NCBI GenBank assembly: GCA_937883755.1
Contig: CAKZYA010000059.1
Span: forward strand, 1-64,000
Direction: 5' to 3'
Length of the DNA stretch: 64,000 bases
Source of the DNA: an uncultured Flammeovirgaceae bacterium
Lineage (GTDB): Bacteria; Bacteroidota; Bacteroidia; Cytophagales; Cyclobacteriaceae
Below, in pieces: positions 9,234 through 18,858 of the stretch. The notes under the pieces were generated by a model. It made no database searches and was not told the DNA's origin. It worked only from the letters and a program-made list of their open reading frames with translations. How positions within the stretch are numbered: the stretch's first letter is position 1; each line of letters opens with the position of its first letter. The translations under genes and the position numbers were made by a program.

Positions 9234-9878
9234 TTAAGGTTGAACGTTAGATGAAAACAAATAGGGAGACTGAGCAAACGCCTGATCCACAGCGGTAACG
9301 GCTTCTTGTACCGGATTACGCGCCGAGTATACTTCACCCATCCAGGCAGTCCATAAAATATCTAGACGCTGATTACCATCATTTGCATTCTTTAGATCAA
9401 CAAATTCAATAACCAGTGTACCCGTATTATAAGTATACACTGTACCCCAACCGTACCAAGGAAACCACCCCCCACAGTACCCCCAGTAGCAAGGATCCCA
9501 GTAACCAGGATATCCCCACCAGTAACCCGGATAGAACGCCCCGCCTACATTCAGATTTTCTAACACAATCACATTGATACCCAAATCGGGGTCATTTTCT
9601 TTATCTACTTCAGTAAAGCCCGCAGCGAGCATATTAGTACGTACTGAGGAAAGTACCGTAGCTGCCCGAGCATCGTCTACAAACTCTTCATCATCCTCAT
9701 TATCAGTAATAATACCAATGGAGTCGGGAATAGCAAAGGTAGCGTAATTGGTAAAGTCAGCCTGAGGATTAAAGTTTGTCACGACCAATAATTCGTCATC
9801 CAGACCACTTAAATCAGGTTCAGGATAGCACGAAACAATCAGTCCGGTCAATAAACAGAGAAGATAAATTCTATTCAT
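9234..9878 (-). CDS. DUF4136 lipoprotein with Trp/Tyr/Gly-rich insert
   Basis: The start at 9878 (MNRIYLL) is chosen over one at 9956 because it puts the signal peptide and lipobox (LIVSC) at the N-terminus and removes an overlap with the upstream gene. The protein is about 214 residues long, with the DUF4136 opening PQADFTNYATFAIPDS, a repeat LSSVRTNMLAAGF and the segment DPDLGINVIVLENLNVG. It also has an aromatic insert (about residues 125-150) with four or more WGYPGYW-like turns. It belongs with the barrel protein that follows at 8625. Function unknown. Confidence 0.8.
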   Translation of the reverse strand: MNRIYLLCLLTGLIVSCYPEPDLSGLDDELLVVTNFNPQADFTNYATFAIPDSIGIITDNEDDEEFVDDARAATVLSSVRTNMLAAGFTEVDKENDPDLGINVIVLENLNVGGAFYPGYWWGYPGYWDPCYWGYCGGWFPWYGWGTVYTYNTGTLVIEFVDLKNANDGNQRLDILWTAWMGEVYSARNPVQEAVTAVDQAFAQSPYLFSSNVQP

Positions 9879-9900
9879 ATTATGGATAAGGTTTAATAAC

Positions 9901-10473
9901 TTAAATGATAACGATGATCGTAGAGATTGCAATTGGAATAAAGAACCCATAAACAAAAAACATAGTCTTATGACCCCAGGGAATTAGGGTAGCCATAAAT
10001 GCTGAAGCTAGGCAGAAACTCGAGTCCTGAGATACAAAAGCAAGATAGTCTCGCCAATGGGAAAAGCCATTTTCAGAACGTAGCAGCGTGACAATACCCA
10101 TCATCAAAAAGAAAAATAGACTACCTGGCAACGCATAACGAACTTTATGATAGTAAGAAATACCATTTAGCCCCTCTCCCCTTTCATTTAATTCAGTAGT
10201 CAAAAATGAATCGGGAGTAGATGCAGCTAGTTGTAGAGGATATTTACCGTCTTCTGCCAATGGTGATACATTGATTGTTTTTTCTCTAATCTCTAATATG
10301 AGCTTTCTCATCTCTAGCATCATCTTAGCATCCTTTAATCGGCCTGATGAGCTTTTCCAATGTCGTACTCTTTCTATCAGGGGTAGAAAGAACAATGAAA
10401 AAGAAAATATGAGCAACATTATTTTGAGCGGATAATTAGGCAACTGACTAATGAGGTCAATGGCTACGTCCAT
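9901..10473 (-). CDS. Small membrane protein, unrecognised
   Basis: 190 residues with three to four predicted membrane segments (about 15-33, 118-135, 150-166 and 170-190) and a charged, helical cytosolic region between about 35 and 100 (SGRLKDAKMMLEMRKLILEIREK). No known family is recognisable. Codon usage is normal and it sits in line with the other minus-strand genes, so it is probably real. It lies just 22 bp upstream of the DUF4136 gene at 9234. Confidence 0.55.
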   Translation of the reverse strand: MDVAIDLISQLPNYPLKIMLLIFSFSLFFLPLIERVRHWKSSSGRLKDAKMMLEMRKLILEIREKTINVSPLAEDGKYPLQLAASTPDSFLTTELNERGEGLNGISYYHKVRYALPGSLFFFLMMGIVTLLRSENGFSHWRDYLAFVSQDSSFCLASAFMATLIPWGHKTMFFVYGFFIPIAISTIIVII

Positions 10474-10678
10474 AATAGATTAGTTACACATTATTATCTC
10501 AGCAAGGTAGTGGCACACTCAATCGCTTTTCTTAAAAGCTCGCTTAATTTTGATTCATCGGGACGATTTAATCAACTTGACGATTTGGCGTGGCTGCTAT
10601 TTGCGGCAGATAATGTACACTACAAGCACCTTTAATCTTATCATAATAACCGCCTTTCAAAGAAATACTAAGGACTTT

Positions 10679-11869
10679 TTAGTTCGGAATACTAATTTCC
10701 AATGGCTTTTTCTCCCTGAGTGACTCAATAAATTTGGAGGGTGTAAGCCCGGTCATCTTTTTCACTGAGTGCATAAAAGTAGTCCGCGATTTAAACCCCA
10801 CTTCAGACGCAATACCTTCAATGGTGAGTTGTGGATAGTTTATGGTCTCAAACTGATGTGCCAAGTGTAAGAGGCGGTGTTGATTAATAAGGTCGTTAAA
10901 CTTTACCCCCATGCCATTATTAAGAACGATAGAAAGATGGTTACGCGAGATTGCTAGTTCTTGCGCTAGGGTATTTAGGGATAGTTCAGGATTTAGATAC
11001 GGCTGGTGGGTTTGCATATACGCTTTTACCTGCTGGGCGTACTCTTCAATTTGTTCGTCAGAGATAGGAACGTAGCTATTCTTTTTTGTTTCTTTTGGCA
11101 ATACAGCTTCAACTACTGCCTGTCCGTAGAGTATTTCTGGGCAACGATAAAGCACTGAAGAAAGGAAGACAAATCCGAGGGTGTAAGTAGTGGTGTAAGT
11201 GTAAAACACGTTGATGTCCTTCTCTACGGAAGATAGTGTCCAAGCAAGCGTTAGAGCGCCAATTAACTGAAATACAATTAAGGCAGTCAGCCAAATCAAT
11301 TGCCGATCATCAATTTTAAGTCCTTTGGCATTGGTATTTTCTTTGGCACGAAGGTATAAAAGTCGCCCCTGAGCGAAAACATAGCCAATCCCTAGTATCA
11401 GCATAATCCAGAAGATACCGTTGGCCGGAAGGATACCTTCCGTTACTGAAAACACTCTGAAAGAAGAATCAGAGAGATAGGCCAAGTAGGCTTCTTGTTT
11501 AGAGACTGCACTACTTAAATAAAATGGCAATAAATCAAGAAATGCTAGCCCAGCAGGCAAGAAATATAACCAGCTAAAGGCAGAAATCTTTTTTTCTGGA
11601 TAGGTGATATTTTGAATGTATAGAAATGCCGTTGGTCCGATGAGAAATCCTAGAGGAATAGCTGTCCGAAACAGGTGGGGAAAGTCCATGATGATTCCAC
11701 TAGCAATGCTGGTAGTCACCAGCATAGTCCAGGCCCAACAAAAGACTAACAAGCAAAGAAGCTTATGGGTAAGTGAAGACTCTTTCCTATAACCAACGCT
11801 AAGAATGTAGAGGGTAAAAAAGGCGAGTCCGGTACCGACCCAGGCAATGTAGATACTTATTGGCTGCAC
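10679..11869 (-). CDS. AraC-family regulator with seven-helix membrane N-terminus
   Basis: 396 residues. Residues 1-245 contain about seven hydrophobic helices, and residues 290-390 form an AraC-type double helix-turn-helix (LSLNTLAQELAISRNHLSIVLN, then IEGIASEVGFKSRTTFMHSVKKMTGLTPSKF). This membrane-bound AraC architecture is common in Bacteroidota and suggests that the DNA-binding part works at the membrane. The start codon is GTG at 11867-11869. It is divergent from the efflux operon starting at 12247 across a 377-bp intergenic region, so it is the likely regulator of that operon. This link is inferred from position only. Confidence 0.85.
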   Translation of the reverse strand: MQPISIYIAWVGTGLAFFTLYILSVGYRKESSLTHKLLCLLVFCWAWTMLVTTSIASGIIMDFPHLFRTAIPLGFLIGPTAFLYIQNITYPEKKISAFSWLYFLPAGLAFLDLLPFYLSSAVSKQEAYLAYLSDSSFRVFSVTEGILPANGIFWIMLILGIGYVFAQGRLLYLRAKENTNAKGLKIDDRQLIWLTALIVFQLIGALTLAWTLSSVEKDINVFYTYTTTYTLGFVFLSSVLYRCPEILYGQAVVEAVLPKETKKNSYVPISDEQIEEYAQQVKAYMQTHQPYLNPELSLNTLAQELAISRNHLSIVLNNGMGVKFNDLINQHRLLHLAHQFETINYPQLTIEGIASEVGFKSRTTFMHSVKKMTGLTPSKFIESLREKKPLEISIPN

Positions 11870-12246
11870 TATTGTTAGGTTATATTGTTCCGTTAAACGA
11901 CATATATAGATACAATTTGTAAATTTATAATGTTTGTCTTTTATCTAATAAGAATCAGAGAAAGTATTAATTGATGATCACAAATGTGAAAAAATAGTGA
12001 AGTATGCTGAGCAGCATCCTTGTCTGCTTATGTTTGTACGAGATAATTACACTCCCCAACTGGCTCTCGCGTAGCACCATTTGTTTATCAAACCAATCAT
12101 TAGGTTTACTGGTGAAAACATAGCAAGTTTTGTATAAATTTTATTAAACTTGCATTCATTATCTGTTTTTACGGATTATGAGTAATACTCATGCCCAATA
12201 CTACCGCATTTACCAACGTACTATTATCTTATCTTCCTAACCCAAT
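11870..12246. promoter_or_regulatory. Divergent intergenic region, AraC regulator / efflux operon
   Basis: A 377-bp AT-rich gap between divergent genes, so it must hold promoters in both directions. One 11-bp palindrome, TACAA-T-TTGTA, lies at 11911-11921, about 45 bp upstream of the regulator start, and could be an operator. I could not find a convincing match to the Bacteroidota promoter consensus (TTTG, 19 bp, TAnnTTTG) on either strand, and I see no short gene. Confidence 0.4.
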
Positions 12247-14601
12247 ATGATTCGATCTATCACTAGTGCTTGTCTGGCGTTTATCCTTTTCACGGCCTAC
12301 CAGCCGGTATTTTCTCAAGATACTAGCCTAGGAGTCGTTACTGATTTTGAGCAATCAACTGCACTGGATTCTATCCTGCAAGTTATCGTGAGTGAGATCA
12401 ACCGTACTACCGGAACTAGCAAACAAGTAACACTAGCCCCGGAAGGGGTTCGCTACGGCAGTACTGATTTCACGAAAGCAAAAGACAACTATGATGTGCT
12501 CAGTGGGCAAGTGGACTTTATGCTTTTACTAGGTGATGTAAGCACTAAGGGAGCGCTTACGGATGGTCCTTTACCCGTACCCACTATTGGGTTGGGAGTG
12601 ATTGATCCCTACCTACAAAATATTCCCTTAGAAGACGGGGCTTCGGGTGTTGAAAACTTTAGTTACATCTGGTCAGCGATCAATCTAGCCGAGGAACTAG
12701 CTCAGTTCAAGGACATGTATTCGTTTGATAGCTTGGCCATTTTAGTAAACTCCCAATCGGTTAATACGTTTGATCAACAGAAAGGACAGCGAGCACTCGA
12801 TTCTATCAGCCAGGCTCTTTCTACTGTTATTACCATTGTTCCGGTAGGGGAAGATGTGGCTAGCTCATTATCGACCATTCCCACCAATACTGATGCAGTT
12901 TACCTCTCGAGTCTAGTCGGTAAGCCCCCCTCAGCAATCCGGCAAATTGCCGATGAGCTGAAAACCCGAAAACTTCCCTCTTTTTCTGCCGATAAGTCGT
13001 TTGTGGATCAGGGAATTCTGGCCTGTATTGCTGATGAAAATGGGTTCGGCCAGGCCTTGCGGAAGCTGTCCATTATGGTAGATGATGCACTAGGAGGCTC
13101 TCCCCTATCAGAAATGTCCGTGGCCATCAATTTTAAAGAACGGTTCTATCTGAATATGACAACGGCTCGGGCGATTGCGTTTTCGCCTCCCTTTGAATTG
13201 TTTTTTACCGCTCGCCTCATTGGTGAAGACGAACGAAATGGAAAAACGATCTACTCGCTGGAAGATATTATGGAGCGGGCTCTAGAACAAAACCTCGCCA
13301 TTGCGATTAGCTACCAAGACATTGAGCTGTCGGAGCAAGATATTCGTGCCGCTCGGTCAGCACTTTTACCTAATTTGGGGCTGTCACTTAGTGGCTCTCA
13401 GATCAATCCAGACCAGGCGAATGCCCTATTTGGTCAGGCTGAACGGCAGCTATCAGGAACGCTCAACTTTCAGCAACTCATCTACGCTGAGCAAGCGGTA
13501 GCCAATGTGAAAATTGCCAAATTCATCAAGGAAGCCCAGGAGTACGATACCCAAGCCGATGTGTTATCGGTATTACTGGATACCTACAATGAGTACTTCC
13601 GGGTGTTAGCCGCCAAGACCGATGCGCAGATTCAGGAAGAAAACCTGAGTATTTCCGAAACGAATTTAGAACTGGCGCGAGTCCGGGTGAATGTTGGTGC
13701 GGCTACCAATGCGGAAGTCTACCGCTGGGAAAGTGAAGTAGCGAGAGCCAAGCAAAATGCCATTAATGCCCAAACGGGGGTACTCGCTACAAAGCTAAGA
13801 TTAAACACCTTTCTGGCGAACTCGCTGGAGCAAGAATTTGATATTGATGACGTTACGATAGATGACACATTCTATCAGGAGTTGAGTAAATCGCCGATTT
13901 CTGAACTGGTCAGAACCCCCGCTGACCTGGCAATCGCTTCTGAATTTTTAGTACAGGAAGCGCTAGCAATCAACCCCAATAAAAACTTCTTACTGGCGAA
14001 TATTCGGCAGGCCGAACGACAAAGATTACAGAATCAACGCTTGTTTTATATCCCCGAGGTAGCCCTCACGGCTCAAGCCGGACGCATCCTGGGGCGAGGT
14101 GGCGAAGCTTCAGTGGAACCACCTGACATTAGTTTTATTGATAATACCTGGCAGATAGGCATCGGCCTAAATTACCCCATCTTTCAAGGCAATTTGCGAA
14201 AAGCTAATCTTCAACGATCCATTGTGCAGTTAGAGCAGCTAGATTTCGCCCGTCAGCAACTCGACCAAGACCTGACCCTGGCGGTACGCAGTAGCGTCCT
14301 TCAACTATTAAATGCCACCACCAACATTGGCTTTAGTGAAATTGCTTCGGATAATGCCCAGCGCAATTTTACCCTGGTACAGGATAATTACCGCCAAGGT
14401 ACCGTCAATATCACCCAACTCATTGATGCCCAGCAAGCAGCTATCCAAGCAAAGCTTAGCTATGCGTTGGCGATATACGATTATTTACAAGCCCAACTTC
14501 AGTTAGAGTTCACGGTGGGTTTCTTCTCGATGTTTACGGAAGAAAATCAATTGACGGACTTTGAAGATCGGTTTTTCCAATACAAGCAAGCAGCAGAATG
14601 A
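12247..14601 (+). CDS. TolC-family outer-membrane factor fused to a substrate-binding-like domain
   Basis: 784 residues, about 330 more than a usual TolC-family protein. After the signal peptide (about 1-24), residues 27-325 resemble an ABC-type periplasmic binding domain of the DUF534/ABC_sub_bind kind (SLGVVTDFEQ, VDFMLLLGDVSTKGAL, FSADKSFVDQGILACIAD). Residues 340-770 form the TolC part, with the characteristic repeated helices (LEDIMERALEQNLAIAISYQ, ELARVRVNVGAATNAEVYRWE, NYRQGTVNITQLIDAQQAA). It is the first gene of an efflux operon with the RND adaptor and pump, and would form the outer-membrane exit duct. What the extra domain binds is unknown. Confidence 0.85.
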   Translation: MIRSITSACLAFILFTAYQPVFSQDTSLGVVTDFEQSTALDSILQVIVSEINRTTGTSKQVTLAPEGVRYGSTDFTKAKDNYDVLSGQVDFMLLLGDVSTKGALTDGPLPVPTIGLGVIDPYLQNIPLEDGASGVENFSYIWSAINLAEELAQFKDMYSFDSLAILVNSQSVNTFDQQKGQRALDSISQALSTVITIVPVGEDVASSLSTIPTNTDAVYLSSLVGKPPSAIRQIADELKTRKLPSFSADKSFVDQGILACIADENGFGQALRKLSIMVDDALGGSPLSEMSVAINFKERFYLNMTTARAIAFSPPFELFFTARLIGEDERNGKTIYSLEDIMERALEQNLAIAISYQDIELSEQDIRAARSALLPNLGLSLSGSQINPDQANALFGQAERQLSGTLNFQQLIYAEQAVANVKIAKFIKEAQEYDTQADVLSVLLDTYNEYFRVLAAKTDAQIQEENLSISETNLELARVRVNVGAATNAEVYRWESEVARAKQNAINAQTGVLATKLRLNTFLANSLEQEFDIDDVTIDDTFYQELSKSPISELVRTPADLAIASEFLVQEALAINPNKNFLLANIRQAERQRLQNQRLFYIPEVALTAQAGRILGRGGEASVEPPDISFIDNTWQIGIGLNYPIFQGNLRKANLQRSIVQLEQLDFARQQLDQDLTLAVRSSVLQLLNATTNIGFSEIASDNAQRNFTLVQDNYRQGTVNITQLIDAQQAAIQAKLSYALAIYDYLQAQLQLEFTVGFFSMFTEENQLTDFEDRFFQYKQAAE

Positions 14602-14651
14602 AAATACATGATGATGTACCATACGTGACTAACCCTTTGTTCTACCGATTT

Positions 14652-15746
14652 ATGAAACATACTATTTACCTACTACCATTAGCATTAACACTTATTCTAG
14701 GAGCCTGTCAGGGCAAAGAAGAAGCAAAACAAGAAGTACTTCGTCCGGTAAAATATCAAGTGGCTGGCGCGGGCGATGGAGAGCGCATACGCACCTTCAG
14801 TGGAATCGCTAAAGCCGGTAACGAAATTGAACTCAGTTTTCGCAGTGGAGGCATTATTGAGGTGGCTAATGTAGAAACAGGTCAGCAGGTTAAAAAAGGA
14901 GCGCTGATTGCCCGATTGGACAATGTAGAAGCCAGCCTAGCTTACGAAAAGTCCGTCTCAGCATTGAATGGTGCTGAATCGGCGATGACCACTTCTCAAC
15001 AAGAGTTAGAACGGATTAAGTCGTTGTATGAGCAAGAAAGTGTTTCGCTCAGTGACTATGAACAGGCAAAAAACGCCTACCAAAACGCGCTAGCCCAGTT
15101 TGAGTCGGCTCAACGCAATCGTAGCCTGCAGCAAACCCAGATTGATTATGGCTACATTTACGCTCCCAGCGATGGGGTGATCGCCGATACCGAAGGATCG
15201 GTAAACGAGCGGGTAAGTGCCGGACACGTATTTGCCATTTTAAATGCGGGCGAGCAGATGAAAGTAGAGGTAGATCTACCAGAAAATGTCATCAATCAAA
15301 TCACTGTGGGTATGGAACCCACTATTACTTTTTCTGCTTTGTCGGGACAAACATTCCAGGGCAATGTGATTGAAGTTTCACCCGTGACCAGTCAAAATAC
15401 CGCTACTTATCCGATAGATGTAGAGATCACTGATGCTACCGAAGCCATTAAGTCTGGTATGGCTGCGCGGGTTACCTTTGATCTTGGTAATGGCGAAGAA
15501 CAGCAGAGTAATCAACTCGTTATCCCTATCAAAGCCGTAGGCGAAGATGGCAATGGTAATTTTGTCTTTATCATCGAGTCAGAAGATGGGGAAACTGGGC
15601 AGGTGAAAAAGCAACCCGTAGAGATTGGGCCAATTGCTACGGGTGGTTTTGTCATTAACAGTGGTCTGGAAGAAGGTCAACTGGTAGCGACCGCCGGATT
15701 ACAAACGCTTCTTGACGGACAAAAAGTACGATTGCAGCAGCCATGA
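14652..15746 (+). CDS. RND efflux periplasmic adaptor (membrane fusion lipoprotein)
   Basis: The start at 14652 (MKHTIYLL) gives an N-terminal signal peptide and a lipobox (LGAC) at about residue 20. An upstream ATG at 14598 overlaps the TolC stop codon as ATGA and could be used, but would add 18 residues before the signal. The mature protein has the biotinyl-lipoyl-like halves (ELSFRSGGIIEVANVETGQQVKKGALIARLD and YIYAPSDGVIADTEGSVNERVSAG) around a helical hairpin, then a beta-barrel and membrane-proximal domain. It links the pump to TolC. It overlaps the pump gene by 4 bp (ATGA). Confidence 0.9.
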   Translation: MKHTIYLLPLALTLILGACQGKEEAKQEVLRPVKYQVAGAGDGERIRTFSGIAKAGNEIELSFRSGGIIEVANVETGQQVKKGALIARLDNVEASLAYEKSVSALNGAESAMTTSQQELERIKSLYEQESVSLSDYEQAKNAYQNALAQFESAQRNRSLQQTQIDYGYIYAPSDGVIADTEGSVNERVSAGHVFAILNAGEQMKVEVDLPENVINQITVGMEPTITFSALSGQTFQGNVIEVSPVTSQNTATYPIDVEITDATEAIKSGMAARVTFDLGNGEEQQSNQLVIPIKAVGEDGNGNFVFIIESEDGETGQVKKQPVEIGPIATGGFVINSGLEEGQLVATAGLQTLLDGQKVRLQQP

Positions 15747-18700
15747 ATATCACACAGTTTTCTATTGAGAAGAACAGAATAGTTCTTAGCATTCTCACCG
15801 TCGTGATATTGACGGGTATCTTATCTTACCTGTCACTTCCTCGCGATAGTATGCCTCCTTATACCGTTCGCGTAGCTCCGATCATCACCGCCTTTCCGGG
15901 AGCAAGCCCAGAGCGGGTAGAAGAATTAGTCACTGATAAAGTTGAAAAAGTGGCTCAGGAACTCCCCGAACTCAAAGAAGTCTCAAGCACCTCTCGTACC
16001 GGATTATCGGTAGTAATGGTTGAGTTGCAGATGGATGTGGCTCCTGAAGACTTACAAGGTGTTTGGGATCGTTTACGTCGTAAGTTGAACACGATTGAAG
16101 GGTTGCCTAGCAACGTGAATCCACTGCTCGATGATGACGGTGTGGGGGAAGTATTTGGAATTGCCGTAGCCTTGACCAGCGATGGCTTCTCCTTTCAAGA
16201 AATGAAAGAGCAAGCCGATGACTTACGGGATGACCTTATTAAGTTAGAAGATGCGGCCAAAGTAGAAATCAACGGTGATCAGCAAGAACGGGTATTTATT
16301 ACCTTCGATAATGCTCAATTGCGAAACTACGGATTGACCGCCAATGGTCTTTCCAATCTGATCAGTACTACCAATATTTTAAATTCAGGGGGTGACATTA
16401 ACGTGCTTGAAGAAAGCATCATCCTGGAGCCTACGGGCAACTTTAATAATGTTACCGATATTGGGAATATGTTGATTCCCTTGGGTGATGGTGGGCAGGT
16501 AGTGACGCTCGGAGATATTACCACTATCCAGCGAGGCTACATTAATCCCCCGGAACAGAAAGCCCGCATTAATGGGCGAGATGCCATTTCGCTGCATATT
16601 TCGCTAAAAGATGACGCGAACATTTTAAAACTAGGTCAAGACGTAGATCAAGTACTCGCTAAGTGGGAGCAGAAGCTTCCGGTTGGTCTTGAAGTTCTTC
16701 GTATCTCCTCACTAGACGCTTATATTGATACAAAAGTAAGCAGCTTTGTGAATAATCTACTTCAGGCGGTCGTCATTGTTTTAGCGGTGATGCTAGTTTT
16801 TCTGGGTCTTCGTACTGGACTGATTGTGGCCAGCTTGGTGCCAATTGTCACGATCACCACCCTGATGATTATGGGAGTATTAGGGGTCGGTATTAATCAG
16901 ATCAGTTTGGCGGCTCTGATTATGGCATTAGGCATGATGGTAGATAATGGTATTGTGGTATCAGAATCTATTTTGGTAAAGTTAGAGCAGGGTATAGATG
17001 TAAAAAATGCAGCGATTGATTCTTGTTCTGAATTATTCGTTCCCCTACTAATTTCTACGCTGACAACTTCGGCTGCTTTTCTCTCCTTTTATTTAGCTGA
17101 CTCAGTAATGGGTGACTTAATGGGCCCTATCTTTGTCGTAATTACCATTGCTTTATTGTCCTCTTGGATAATTTCATTAAGTATCATCACACTATTCTGT
17201 GTCATTTTCCTGAAGATCAAAAAGAAGGAGCAGGATCAACCTAGTTTTCTGGATCGTACAATAAACAACCTGAAACTACAATACAAAAGCCTGATTCTGT
17301 TAGCCCTATCTGGGAAGCGGCTGGTACTGGTAAGTATTGTCGTGTTATTTGTATTGTCACTTTTTGGATTTACTCTTCTCTCCATTGTTTTCTTCCCGGA
17401 TAGTGATCGCAACATGATTACGGTCGATATTAATCTACCTGAAGGAACTAGTATCGAGACCACTGAGCAACTGGTACTGGATATCGAGCAGTTTATTGGC
17501 AACGAGTTGGAAATAAATGAGGAACGAGCCACAGGCGTCGTTAATTGGTCGGCTTTTATTGGAGAAGGCCCCTCTTCGTATGATCTGGGCTATAGCCCCG
17601 ATGAACCAAACTCTAACTATGCCCATATCCTGGTCAATACTACGTCGGATCTGGTCAATGGCAAAATGATTGCTCGGATAGACAGTTTTAGTTTTGCCAG
17701 TTTTCCCGATGCAGATATTAAAGTAGGCCGCTTAGGATCGGCCGGCGGTGGATCACCGGTAGAGATCAAAGTATCGGGCGATGATCCGGATAAACTTTCT
17801 CAAATTGCCACCGATATTAAATTTCAGCTCACTGGCATTGCCGGCACCAAAAATGTTAAAGATGACTGGGGGCCCAAGGGGAAAAAGTTTGTGATCGATA
17901 TTGATCAACGGCGAGCGCAATTGTCGGGGGTCACCAACCAGGATATTGCTACCTCGCTGCAAGCCGAGTTAGATGGTTTCCGCGCGGGTGAGTACCGAGA
18001 AGACGATAAGAATATTCCGATCATGATGATTGGTAACGACAATGAGCAACTATCCCTTAGCGCGTTAGAGACGATGAATGTGTTTGCTCAGAATTCGGGT
18101 CGCAGTGTCCCCCTATCCCAGGTAGCCGAAATTGTTCCACAGTGGCAATATTCTAAGATCAAGCGATTGGATATTACCCGAACGGTAAAGGTTTCCAGTG
18201 AGCTGACTGCTGAGGGTAATGCATCGGAAGTGGTAGGCGAACTTACTCCCTGGTTAGAAGAACAAGCAGCTCAGTGGGAAGATGGATACTTTTATCAACT
18301 TGGAGGCGACAGCCAGGATAGTGCCGAAAACATGGGGGCTGTGATCCAGTATTTGCCTTTGTCAGGATTCATCATCGTGATGCTGCTTATTATCCAGTTC
18401 AACTCCTTCCGCAAGATGATTATGATCGTCTGCACGATTCCACTTGGGGTAATCGGTATGGTAATCGGCCTACTCATCTTCGGAGTTCCCTTTGGTTTTA
18501 TGGCATTTCTAGGAGTAATTTCATTAGCAGGTATTGTGATTAACAACGCCATTGTGCTGATTGACCGCATTGAAATTGAGCAAAATGAGCTGAAAAGAAC
18601 ACCTCAGGATGCCATTATTGCCGCCTGCTTGCAGCGTTTCCGCCCTATTTTGCTCGCTACGTTTACCACTGTGCTAGGGTTAATTCCACTCTACCTGGGA

Positions 18701-18853
18701 GGTGGAGAGATCTGGGAGCCCATGGCTGTGACTATTATGGTTGGGTTGCTATTCGGTACAGTGATCACACTACTCTTCATTCCATCGTTTTATAGTGTGC
18801 TGTACAAGGTCGATTATAAAGAGTACCAGTTTAATCCCGCCCTACTAGAGTAG
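15743..18853 (+). CDS. RND-family efflux pump (AcrB-like permease)
   Basis: 1036 residues, the usual length of HAE-type RND pumps, with 12 predicted membrane helices and two large periplasmic loops. The start overlaps the adaptor stop codon (ATGA). The helix-4 motif reads MMVDNGIVVSE, so the Asp pair typical of AcrB (VDDAIV) is Asp-Asn here. Such a change is seen in several Bacteroidota RND pumps, but it matters because that site carries protons. The closing segment has FLGVISLAGIVINNAIVLIDRI. The exported substrate cannot be predicted; a TolC/adaptor/pump trio is complete in the operon. Confidence 0.9.
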   Translation: MNITQFSIEKNRIVLSILTVVILTGILSYLSLPRDSMPPYTVRVAPIITAFPGASPERVEELVTDKVEKVAQELPELKEVSSTSRTGLSVVMVELQMDVAPEDLQGVWDRLRRKLNTIEGLPSNVNPLLDDDGVGEVFGIAVALTSDGFSFQEMKEQADDLRDDLIKLEDAAKVEINGDQQERVFITFDNAQLRNYGLTANGLSNLISTTNILNSGGDINVLEESIILEPTGNFNNVTDIGNMLIPLGDGGQVVTLGDITTIQRGYINPPEQKARINGRDAISLHISLKDDANILKLGQDVDQVLAKWEQKLPVGLEVLRISSLDAYIDTKVSSFVNNLLQAVVIVLAVMLVFLGLRTGLIVASLVPIVTITTLMIMGVLGVGINQISLAALIMALGMMVDNGIVVSESILVKLEQGIDVKNAAIDSCSELFVPLLISTLTTSAAFLSFYLADSVMGDLMGPIFVVITIALLSSWIISLSIITLFCVIFLKIKKKEQDQPSFLDRTINNLKLQYKSLILLALSGKRLVLVSIVVLFVLSLFGFTLLSIVFFPDSDRNMITVDINLPEGTSIETTEQLVLDIEQFIGNELEINEERATGVVNWSAFIGEGPSSYDLGYSPDEPNSNYAHILVNTTSDLVNGKMIARIDSFSFASFPDADIKVGRLGSAGGGSPVEIKVSGDDPDKLSQIATDIKFQLTGIAGTKNVKDDWGPKGKKFVIDIDQRRAQLSGVTNQDIATSLQAELDGFRAGEYREDDKNIPIMMIGNDNEQLSLSALETMNVFAQNSGRSVPLSQVAEIVPQWQYSKIKRLDITRTVKVSSELTAEGNASEVVGELTPWLEEQAAQWEDGYFYQLGGDSQDSAENMGAVIQYLPLSGFIIVMLLIIQFNSFRKMIMIVCTIPLGVIGMVIGLLIFGVPFGFMAFLGVISLAGIVINNAIVLIDRIEIEQNELKRTPQDAIIAACLQRFRPILLATFTTVLGLIPLYLGGGEIWEPMAVTIMVGLLFGTVITLLFIPSFYSVLYKVDYKEYQFNPALLE

Positions 18854-18858
18854 CGGAT

